Shown piece by piece: positions 46,471 to 54,319 of a stretch of DNA of 59,107 bases (its first letter is position 1; every line of letters starts with the position of its first letter). The position numbers and the translations under genes were made by a program. Under the pieces are notes generated by a model. It was not told the origin of the DNA and did no database searches. It saw only the letters and a program-made list of their open reading frames with translations. The stretch lies in the NCBI GenBank assembly GCA_015654475.1, contig JAATGV010000021.1, forward strand, positions 1 through 59,107. Reading direction: 5' to 3'. The DNA is from Actinomycetales bacterium. GTDB taxonomy: Bacteria > Actinomycetota > Actinomycetes > Actinomycetales > Microbacteriaceae.

Positions 46471-48036
46471 CATGACGCTGAGTACGCGGCGCTGACGCTT
46501 CGGATGCGCGACCGGGTAAGCCCCGGCGAGGTGTTTGACCGACTCGCGACGATGGGGCTTGTCACCCTGCACGCCGACGAGGAGCAGGCCCGCGAGCACA
46601 TCACCACTCACGCTCGCGGCGGGCAGGCGATCATCGTCGCGACGAATGACGAGGCGGCGGCGTTGAACGAGTGCATCCGCACCGGCCGTGTCGAGCGCAG
46701 AGAGGTCGATGACGCGCTGACGGCGACCGGCAGCGACGGCCTCCCCATCGGTCGGGGTGATGTTATCCAGACCCGCAGGAACGACAGCGATCTGGGCGTG
46801 GCAAACCGGCAGCAATGGGTCGTGCAGCACGTCACCGATGACGGCACCCTCTACGTCCGCGAGGTCGGTAGCGGCCGCAAGAACCCCCACACCGTCACCC
46901 TGCCCGCCGAATATGTGGCAGAGCACGCGCACCTGTCCTACGCGGCGACCGCGTACGGTGTCCAAGGCGCAACCGTTGCCGCCTCGCACACGGTGCTGAC
47001 CGAGGCGACGAGCGCGACGGGCGTCTACGTCGGCATGACCAGAGGTCGCGAGACGAACCGGCTTCACATCGCCGCCACGGACATGGCCGACGCCAAGGCG
47101 CAGTTCATCGCCGCGATGGAACGCGACCCGGCTGACCGGGGCCTCGACCACGCCACCGCCCAAGCCGTCGAGGCCGTGCACGGCCTCGTCAGCGACGGCC
47201 CGGTCCGGCTCGTCACCGAAGAACTCGCCCGCCTCGATCAGGAGGCCGAGCGCGCCCAGAGTCAGGCGGAAAGGTGGGAGCGGATCACCGCACGCCTTGA
47301 TGCCCAACGCGACGCGCATCGCGCCGAAGATGAGCAAGACGCCGCCGCGATCCACGCGGCCGAGCAGGTGCGCGCCGAGCTCACGGGACCGCTCGTTGAA
47401 CAAGCAAAGCAGTACGGCACGGCTTACCTCGATGCCGTGGAGAACGAAGCCGCGACCAGTGCTCGAGCCTCGACTGTCGGCAGATTCGGCAAGCGCAAAG
47501 TCCGCGCCGAGCATCAGGCCGCCAAGGAGCAGGCGCAGGCTCAGTGGGAGTGGGTACGCGACGGCTGGTGCGGTGAACCGCCCCGTACTCGCCTGGCACT
47601 CCACACATGGGCGGCGCAGGCAGCGGCACGGAAGGCCGAGGACGACCCCCGCGTGAGCGATGCCGTCCGTGCTGTCGAAGCAGCGCACGCCGAACGCAGG
47701 ATGACTCAGCAGCGGCACCGCCGGGAGCGTGTGGCATTGCTGTTCATCGAACTCGGAGCCGACGAAGCCCGCCGCGACCAGTTCGGAATGCGCACCACCA
47801 ACCCGCACCGCAACGCCCAGAACGCCCGCACGAGAGCCGCTCTGAACCGCGCCGAGGCCGACAAACTCCGCAGCCTTCCCGTCAACGACGCCGCCCGGCG
47901 CATCGAGGCTAACCGCGCCGAACAGGAGCACAAGCGGCAGCAGGCAGCACGGCGGGCGCGACAGCTCCACGAGCCGTTCGAGCGCGACTCTCACCCCAGC
48001 AATTCGCGACGGGAAGGACCGGGGCGCGGGCTCTGA
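46471..48036 (+). pseudogene. MobF relaxase-helicase, C-terminal half
   Basis: A long open frame, but only from about 46471 does it read as protein: LTLRMRDRVSPGEVFDRLATMGLVTLH, then SF1 helicase-type motifs LSYAATAYGVQGATV and VYVGMTRGRETNRLH, a long helical Glu/Ala/Arg region and the tail ending GPGRGL. The relaxase domain and the Walker A part of the helicase are missing, so it is a fragment even though it could be translated. It abuts the minus-strand fragment head to head at about 46470. Confidence 0.8.
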
Positions 48037-48040
48037 CGCA

Positions 48041-48568
48041 CTATGCGGTCGTGGACTGCTCTCGAAGCCAGGCCCTGATGCGGCGGCGCGCGTTGGCGTA
48101 GGGCGAAGAAGTATTGAACTGGATCATCCTGCCTGCCGTGTACTTCCCGTACCACGGCTCTCCATACAGTTCCTCGTCACTGAGTCCGGTAATGAGGGAG
48201 ACAACGCCGGACTTCGCTTGCTCGAAACGCTCAAGCAACTCGGGCCACGACAGGTCAGCGTAGTCGCGGTAGAAGCGTTGAGCGAGGTCACCGAGCTGAT
48301 TCCAGGTGAGCCCCGGAACTGGAAACTCGGGCTCAATCCCACGGCCCCGCAGCTCGTGCCAGGACAGCACCGTTTCGTTCCAGCCGATCAGATACGCCAC
48401 CAGATCAGCCGGGCTCATCATCGTTTCGGCCTTGTGCCCTGGCAATGACGTCTCACGCGCCCGCGTCTCCGGCACCCGGACAAGATCGCGGGCAAGCTTG
48501 CCGTATCCGTCCTCGACGGCGTACAGCAACTCGGCCTTGGACTGCGGAACCGCCAAGCCATGCTCCAT
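48041..48568 (-). CDS. ClbS/DfsB family four-helix protein
   Basis: 175 aa from the ATG at 48568; an ATG at 48601, or a TTG just before AVPQSK, is possible. The family start AVPQSKAELLYAVEDGYGKL is followed by MMSPADLVAYLIGWNETVLSWH and a C-terminal TSSPYANARRRIRAWLRE. ClbS protects Escherichia coli from its own colibactin; most family members have no known role. A tacaat box lies at 48600-48605 (complement). It ends 5 nt from the relaxase fragment stop. Confidence 0.85.
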   Translation of the reverse strand: MEHGLAVPQSKAELLYAVEDGYGKLARDLVRVPETRARETSLPGHKAETMMSPADLVAYLIGWNETVLSWHELRGRGIEPEFPVPGLTWNQLGDLAQRFYRDYADLSWPELLERFEQAKSGVVSLITGLSDEELYGEPWYGKYTAGRMIQFNTSSPYANARRRIRAWLREQSTTA

Positions 48569-48678
48569 TCTCCGGTTACGTGTCTTCTCCCAGTCTCCCA
48601 TTGTACGCTGACCGCCCGGGAGAGAGGCCAGCGACCTCCGTGCGGTCAACGCATCACCGGCGCTTAGGCGGCATGTCC

Positions 48679-48734
48679 GTGAGTCGCCAGTAGACTGAAA
48701 CTGCGCACACGCGCAGGATCACAGGTGAGTGTGT
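48679..48734 (+). repeat. palindrome element, copy 2 (truncated)
   Basis: Matches copy 1 (44339-44402) over its left arm and centre: gtgagtcgcc, a tagact box, actgcgcacac and aggtgagtgtgt. It breaks off after gtgtgt, and the right arm is replaced by relaxase sequence beginning at 48741. Confidence 0.72.
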
Positions 48735-48740
48735 TTGGGG

Positions 48741-49746
48741 CACCTCGGCTATGCAAACGGCTTATAGGGCTCAAGGGATCACGACCGATACTGCGCACAC
48801 GGTGGCGACGTCTCGGTCGACGCGGGAGAACTTCTACGTTGCCATGACCCGCGGACGTCACGCCAACCACGCCTACGTCGCCATCGACCAACCCGACGAC
48901 AACCACGACCAGGCCCACCCGAGTGAGAACCCCTATGCCACCGCCCGCTCCGTGCTCTACGGAGTCCTGCAACACGCCGGCGCGGAACTGTCCGCGCACG
49001 AGACCATCACCGCCGAACACGAACGCTGGGGCTCAATCGCCCAGCTCGCGGCCGAGTACGAAACCATCGCCCAAGCTGCCCAACACGACCGCTGGGCCAA
49101 CCTCCTCCACCGCAGCGGCCTGACGGAGCAGCAAGTCGATGACGTATTCGGCTCCGACGCCTACGGAGCGCTATCCGCGGAACTCCGCCGAGCCGAAGCC
49201 AATCACTACAACACGGACGTCCTGCTCCCGAAGCTTGTTCAAGCGCGATCACTCGATGACGTCGACGATCTCGCATCCGTGATTCACCACCGTGTTGAGC
49301 GTGCGACCTCGCGCCCGGCAGGGTCCGGGCGTACTCGTCGGGCGCCGCGTCTGATCGCCGGGCTCATCCCGGAAGCAAACGGGCCAATGTCCACTGAGAT
49401 GCGGCGATCCCTTGACGAGCGACGGGACCTCATCGAGCAACGGGCGGAAGCGTGTCTCGATTCCGCTCTGACGAGCTCGGATGAGTGGATAGCCGCGCTC
49501 GGTGGGCAGCCCAAAGAGGTTCGCACCGCAGCGGCTTGGCGGCAGCAGGCGATGATCGTCGCCGCCTATCGCGACCGCTATCGCATCACCGGCCGTGCTC
49601 CGCTCGGCCCAGCACCTCAGATGATTTCCCAGAAGATCGAGGCGGCCCGTGCGCGGCAAGCCGTCGAGGCCGCCAGAGCTCTCACCGGCAAGGATGCGGC
49701 ACACCGCACCTCACCCACACAGACCGTGGACCCGCTGCGCTTGTGA
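48741..49746 (+). pseudogene. second type of MobF relaxase-helicase, C-terminal fragment
   Basis: Homology starts abruptly at HLGYA (48741), shifts frame by about 2 nt at 48755, and continues from AYRAQGITTDTAHTV and ENFYVAMTRGRHANHAY (helicase motifs V and VI) for about 325 residues to the natural end DPLRL. The sequence after motif VI differs from the fragment ending at 48036, so it comes from a different relaxase lineage. Everything before motif V is missing. Confidence 0.8.
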
Positions 49747-49755
49747 CGTGCGGGT

Positions 49756-50268
49756 TCAGATGTCGGGACCGCCGGGGTAGAGCTCACTGAGGATGCCCAC
49801 GACCAGGGCCAGCAAGGCTTCGGTCTCCTGGGATGTGACGGGAGGGTGACCACGCACGACCGTCAAACACCGCAGCCTCCCGGCCTCTTGAGCTGTGCTT
49901 GGCATCAAGCGTCCCGTATCGACGAGGCGAGTCAGTGCGGTGCCGAGATCATCCGATGTTGCGGGGGCGCCGCAGTTGGCGAGCATGTCGGCAATGGCGG
50001 ATCGCGCCACCAGTACTGCCGCGAGGTCTGATCCCGCCCGGTGGCACGCCCAGGCCTCTGTGACCATTGCGTCGATCTCCGGTGGAACCTTCCGTGGAGC
50101 CTGGCGAACCACCGGGGTCTTATTCGTTCGGGGCGGACGGGACGGCGGCACCGACATGGGCTGGAACTCCATCTTGCCCAGTAGAGCCGCAGCCCCCTTC
50201 GCGTGCGCCTTCTCCTCGTCCGAGAGCGCTGGTTCTTCTGCCTTCTTGCGGGCGTTCTCCGCAGCCAT
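49756..50268 (-). CDS. hypothetical protein, probably the C-terminal part of a broken gene
   Basis: 170 aa from the ATG at 50268. A helical region (AMVTEAWACHRAGSDLAAVLVARSAIADML and ALTRLVDTGRLMPSTAQEAGRLR) recalls DUF4145-like domains, but I cannot assign it. In the same frame but upstream of the ATG the DNA reads EIDLEKLAHLVIH, natural protein that connects to the preceding gene if one base is restored near 50320. Confidence 0.6.
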   Translation of the reverse strand: MAAENARKKAEEPALSDEEKAHAKGAAALLGKMEFQPMSVPPSRPPRTNKTPVVRQAPRKVPPEIDAMVTEAWACHRAGSDLAAVLVARSAIADMLANCGAPATSDDLGTALTRLVDTGRLMPSTAQEAGRLRCLTVVRGHPPVTSQETEALLALVVGILSELYPGGPDI

Positions 50269-50285
50269 ATGGATGACGAGGTGAG

Positions 50286-50928
50286 CTAGCTTTTCCAGAT
50301 CGATCTCGGGCGGGCGAGGGCCTGCAACTCGTACTTGCGACCCTTCTGCGGCTTGCGTGATGGCTTGATCCCGGCTTCATGGATCGCTTCTAGTCGTGCG
50401 GCCTCTGCCGTGGCGTGCTCGAACGCCCGCTCGTACACGCCCCACCGCTCCATAGCCTCGGCGACCTTGTCGGGTTCGGTCTCCTTCCATAGCGTGGTAG
50501 TCCTCAAGAGCGTCAGCGTCCAAAAGCTGGTCCTTGCTGGGTTGAAACGCATAGTGCAGGGCCCGCTGATCGTTCGGGTCCAACCAGACCAACGCGAACC
50601 CATCCTGTGCCCAGTCGGCCTTCATGATCCGGCGGCGGTTGATGAACTCCGCATCCGACAACGAAGCGGTGGCCAGGGCAGACTCAGGCCCGGTCTCGAT
50701 CAGCGGCTCCAGTATGGTCCCCGCGGGCGGGTAGGCATGATGCTCGATCCAGTACCTGCCCAATGGTGTCAGCCAGGCCCGCCACAGCTTCCCGTACTCG
50801 CGGTCAAGATGGATCAGACCCCGCCCCTCCAGTGATGCCGCGGTCTGCCGGTGGCGTTCGACGGGCTCCTCGCCAGGGCGACAGCCAGCGGCGATCCACT
50901 CCAGGACCGCCTTCTGACGTTCGTTCAT
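50286..50928 (-). pseudogene. hypothetical protein with N-terminal winged-helix-like segment, frameshifted
   Basis: From the ATG at 50928: MNERQKAVLEWIAAGCRPG, AASLEGRGLI, RRRIMKADWAQDGFALVW, LLDADALEDYHAM. Near 50494 the protein-like sequence moves one frame over to WKETEPDKVAEAMERWGVYERAF and KPQKGRKYELQALAR, where a second one-base loss near 50320 ends it at 50286. The original gene probably ran to 49756. Function not recognised. Confidence 0.6.
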
Positions 50929-51145
50929 CGCTGACCCCACACCACAATTCTCCCGCAGACACCCCCTATAAGGCCAGGGTGCGCTACCGCTGGGCTAAGG
51001 CCTTCCAGCTGTCCGGGGCTGTCGTACAGTGGAAGACGAGGCGGCCTCTCTATGTGCGCTGTCGCTCGTCGCGACAGTATGGCTCCACCGCTTGCCGGTG
51101 AGTCCTTCAAGGTTCTTGTCGCCGAGACCACGACAGGACTCCGCC

Positions 51146-51631
51146 ATGCTCCACCTCATCTGGACCCTCAGCGTCCACACCCATGACTTCTTGCGCCGCT
51201 ACATGCCCACCAACCGGCTCCTCGACGCGATCCGCACCCGCCGCGGCCTCAAATGGGGCGTTCCCGCGATGCTCCTCGCCATCCCATACCTCATCGCCGC
51301 GGTCATCCTTCGAGACCGCACCGAGAGTGGCGGACCCGGATGGCTGAACCTCATTGTCCTGCTGTGCATCTGGAACTCGATGAAGCTGACCATCATGGGG
51401 TCTGTCAGCGTGGTTCTCTTGCTACGGGTCAAGGCGCGTAAGCACGTCGAACGGGGAAGCACCTGCGTTAGCGCGCAGGCAGTGCGCCGAAGGAGCGGTT
51501 GGGGTCGCTGCTTAGCAGAATCCGACGCAATGGGCGGAACCCCAATGTCGGTCGTGGCAGCTACCGTTGGGGACAACGACCAAACGCCGAGCCGAGGCGT
51601 GCGCCAACAGGCGCCGGTAGACTACCCCTGA
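51146..51631 (+). CDS. small membrane protein, two helices
   Basis: 161 aa from the ATG at 51146. Two membrane helices are clear: WGVPAMLLAIPYLIAAVIL near 39 and WLNLIVLLCIWNSMKL near 68, the second running into SVSVVLLLRVKARK. Similar short proteins on actinobacterial mobile elements are often labelled sulfate permease on thin grounds. The last 60 residues look like read-through, so the ancestral stop was probably near 51450. No transport motif is seen. Nothing recognisable lies in 50929-51145. Confidence 0.55.
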   Translation: MLHLIWTLSVHTHDFLRRYMPTNRLLDAIRTRRGLKWGVPAMLLAIPYLIAAVILRDRTESGGPGWLNLIVLLCIWNSMKLTIMGSVSVVLLLRVKARKHVERGSTCVSAQAVRRRSGWGRCLAESDAMGGTPMSVVAATVGDNDQTPSRGVRQQAPVDYP

Positions 51632-51660
51632 ACGCCCAAGCTTGAGAAGCCCGAGGAACG

Positions 51661-52836
51661 ATGCCGATGTCCAGTCTGAACTACCGTATGGGGGAGCTTT
51701 TCAGCGGCCCCGGCGGCATGGCTCTCGGGGCTCGGGTCGCGGCACAGTCCGTTCCCGGAGTCTCACTCCGGCATGCTTGGGCAAATGATTACGACTTGGA
51801 TACCTGCAAGACGTACCTGCGGAATATCTTGCTGCCTGAATACGGCAGTGACGCAAAACTGGAAGATTCAGCGACGGATATCCGATCAGAAGGCGGGGCT
51901 GTTGTCCACCAGAATGTACACGATCTAGATATCGATTCACTCGGGGAAATTGACGGATTTGCATTCGGGTTCCCGTGCAATGACTATAGCCTCGTTGGCG
52001 AATGGAAAGGACTGCACGGCGAATACGGGCCTCTTTATAGCTACGGAGTCAAGGTTTTGGCTTCAAAGAAGCCCCAGTGGTTTGTCGCCGAGAATGTATC
52101 TGGACTCCGAGGCGCAAACGAAGGCAAGGCGTTCAAGCAAATCCTTGAACATCTTCAGAAGCTCGAGGATGGACTGCGATATAGAATCGTTCCCCACCTT
52201 TACTCTTTTGATGAGTATGGTGTTCCCCAACGACGACAGCGCATCGTTATTGTGGGAATTCGCGAGGATCTTGACGTAGATTTTCGGGTACCAGCGCCCG
52301 AGATCTATGCGGACGTTGACGTTACTGCAAAAACGGCACTTACCAGTCCGCCCATAGCAGCAGGTGCTTCGAACAACGAGATTTCTCAGCTGTCTGCTCA
52401 GGTTGTTGAGCGCCTTAGTTTCCTGCGGCCCGGCGAGCACGCATTTTCTCCGCGTGCGCTTCAAGAGATGCCGAAACGACTGCATATCAACACACGTACA
52501 ACAATTAGTACAACATATAAAAAACTTGAACCCGATAAGCCGTCATACACTGTTACCGGCGGTGGCGGTGGCGGTTCATACATCTATCACTGGGACGCAA
52601 ATCGGGCGCTTACGAACCGGGAAAGGGCGCGTCTGCAAACGTTCCCGGACGATTTCGTCTTTGAAGGACACAAAGAAAGCGTTCGGAAGCAAATTGGAAT
52701 GGCAGTTCCAGTTCAGGGGGCAGCAGCTATTTTTACCGCACTCTTCAAGTCTTTTGCAGGAATTCCTTACCCGTCCGTTGCTCCAAACATCGAATTTAAT
52801 AACGCTTTCGCGCTGGAACAAAGCCACGCAGAGTAG
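51661..52836 (+). CDS. DNA (cytosine-5) methyltransferase of the MORC-linked operon
   Basis: 391 aa from the ATG at 51661 (51667 also possible) behind gaggaac. Motif I is ELFSGPGGMALG at 12-23, catalytic motif IV GFPCNDYS with Cys near 106, motif VI ENV near 144, motif VIII QRRQR near 190, the variable target-recognition region about 215-300, and motifs IX-X RLQTFPDDF and QIGMAVPVQGA. All are intact. The PCND form instead of PCQ fits a subgroup that occurs with restriction partners. Base composition falls here, with AAA, TTT and ATA codons unlike the neighbours. It methylates the host at an unknown site. A tagact box at 51618 could be a -10. Confidence 0.93.
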   Translation: MPMSSLNYRMGELFSGPGGMALGARVAAQSVPGVSLRHAWANDYDLDTCKTYLRNILLPEYGSDAKLEDSATDIRSEGGAVVHQNVHDLDIDSLGEIDGFAFGFPCNDYSLVGEWKGLHGEYGPLYSYGVKVLASKKPQWFVAENVSGLRGANEGKAFKQILEHLQKLEDGLRYRIVPHLYSFDEYGVPQRRQRIVIVGIREDLDVDFRVPAPEIYADVDVTAKTALTSPPIAAGASNNEISQLSAQVVERLSFLRPGEHAFSPRALQEMPKRLHINTRTTISTTYKKLEPDKPSYTVTGGGGGGSYIYHWDANRALTNRERARLQTFPDDFVFEGHKESVRKQIGMAVPVQGAAAIFTALFKSFAGIPYPSVAPNIEFNNAFALEQSHAE

Positions 52837-52861
52837 ATAAAGCGCGGACCAAGGAGAGACG

Positions 52862-54319
52862 ATGAAGTCGGAGATCATCCAGCCGAACGTCAATTTGCTC
52901 GAATCCATGCGCTCGGTGGGTTACTCGCTGGAAGCTGCCGTTGCAGATCTGATCGACAACTCGATTACTGCGACAGCGCGCAATATCGTTATTGATGCAG
53001 ATGTTGTCGAAGGCAAGTACGTTGCAGTTCTGGATGACGGATGCGGTATGTCATCTGAAATCGCTCGGGAGGCGCTACGCCTCGCCGGTGCTACAGGCGA
53101 CCGCGACGCTTCAGATCTTGGACGGTTCGGGCTCGGCTTGAAGACAGCTTCGCTGTCTCAAGCACGTTGTTTGACCGTAGCCACGAAGCGGCATGAGGTA
53201 GTGACGGCACTGCGCTGGGACATTGACTTCGTGCGCGACTCAGGCGAATGGCTCCTCAACGTTCTCGACAAGACGGATACGTGCACGCTACCCTTGTGGG
53301 CCGAACTCAACGCTCAGCCAAGCGGTACCCTCGTGGTCTGGAATGATCTCGACCTGCTTCTAGGCGACACGACCACACCAGGCGTCTTTCTCGCGGAGCG
53401 ACTCGGTGACGTCCGCTCCAGTCTCGCCCTCGTTTTCCACAGGTTTCTTGCGGATCAGCGGGGGCGCCTCAACATCACAGTGAACGGGATCACACTACAT
53501 CCAATTGATCCGTTTCTGTCCGGAAACCCCAAAACCCAACGCACGGCGCTTGAGACCCTGCGTATCGGTGGTGCTGACGTGAAAGTGGAGGGGTTCACTC
53601 TTCCGCACGCATCTGCGCTGACACCCGAAGAACGACGACGTCCGGATCTCGGCGACGGAATGCGGGACGCTCAAGGGTTCTACATTTATCGGAACCGGAG
53701 ACTCATCTCTCACGGGCACTGGTACGGTCTCGCGGGCATGAATGAATTATCGAAACAAACGCGTGTCAAGGTAGACGTGCCGACAAGCCTGGACGCGCTG
53801 TGGCAGCTAGACATCAAGAAATCCCGGACAGAGCCACCGCCCTCGTTCAAGTCGCGACTTAGACAACTGATCGATCCGATTCTGGATCGCGGTCATCGCG
53901 TCCACACCTTCCGAGGCAGAACTGTACGCACCGACGTCGCGCACGTCTGGACGAAACTCAAAACTCGTGAGGGTTTTCTCTATGAGGTGAATCTCGACAG
54001 CCCCCTTGTAGGATCGGTTCTGTCCCATCTTGATCCGGAAGACGCCGAGCGCATCGTCGGGCTATTACAGACGATCGCCACCACTTTCCCTGTCATGGAC
54101 GCATACCTTGAGGCTGCTTCGAACGTGCCAGTCGTAGCAACTAGGCCAGAGCGCGAGATGATAATCGCTCGGCTCCGGGACATGCACCAGTCAGGCCTCT
54201 TCGATGAGGCCCCCGATGTGGCACTCACACAATTGGCCGGTGTCGAGCCGTTCAACACTATCGATGATCTGCAGTCGCTTGTTGATTTCGTCTGGAAGGA
54301 CAACCATGTCACTGAATGA
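52862..54319 (+). CDS. GHKL ATPase, prokaryotic MORC-like (paraMORC)
   Basis: 485 aa after aaggagag, 25 nt behind the methyltransferase. The Bergerat ATP site is complete: N box ADLIDNS with Asn at 33, G1 DDGCGM at 58-63, G2 GRFGLGLK at 87-94. A transducer-like S5 domain (about 200-330) contains FYIYRNRRLISHGHWYG, the feature that separates MutL/MORC relatives from histidine kinases. The C-terminal 130 residues are helical. It is expected to dimerise on ATP binding and clamp or remodel DNA. It overlaps the Z1 gene by 14 nt. Confidence 0.9.
   Translation: MKSEIIQPNVNLLESMRSVGYSLEAAVADLIDNSITATARNIVIDADVVEGKYVAVLDDGCGMSSEIAREALRLAGATGDRDASDLGRFGLGLKTASLSQARCLTVATKRHEVVTALRWDIDFVRDSGEWLLNVLDKTDTCTLPLWAELNAQPSGTLVVWNDLDLLLGDTTTPGVFLAERLGDVRSSLALVFHRFLADQRGRLNITVNGITLHPIDPFLSGNPKTQRTALETLRIGGADVKVEGFTLPHASALTPEERRRPDLGDGMRDAQGFYIYRNRRLISHGHWYGLAGMNELSKQTRVKVDVPTSLDALWQLDIKKSRTEPPPSFKSRLRQLIDPILDRGHRVHTFRGRTVRTDVAHVWTKLKTREGFLYEVNLDSPLVGSVLSHLDPEDAERIVGLLQTIATTFPVMDAYLEAASNVPVVATRPEREMIIARLRDMHQSGLFDEAPDVALTQLAGVEPFNTIDDLQSLVDFVWKDNHVTE

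Noticed and set aside
45856-47994. 712-codon minus-strand frame
   Set aside because: Mostly the antisense of the plus-strand relaxase helicase fragment. Only the portion below about 46470 is genuine relaxase sequence, and that is listed separately.
51612-51622. gccggtagact shared with the palindrome arms, as a third repeat copy
   Set aside because: Eleven bases only, and it contains a common actinobacterial -10-like box. More likely a promoter element before the methyltransferase, if anything.
51146-51631. Sulfate permease
   Set aside because: Two helices and no SulP or CysTW features; the name is used for similar short proteins without visible support.
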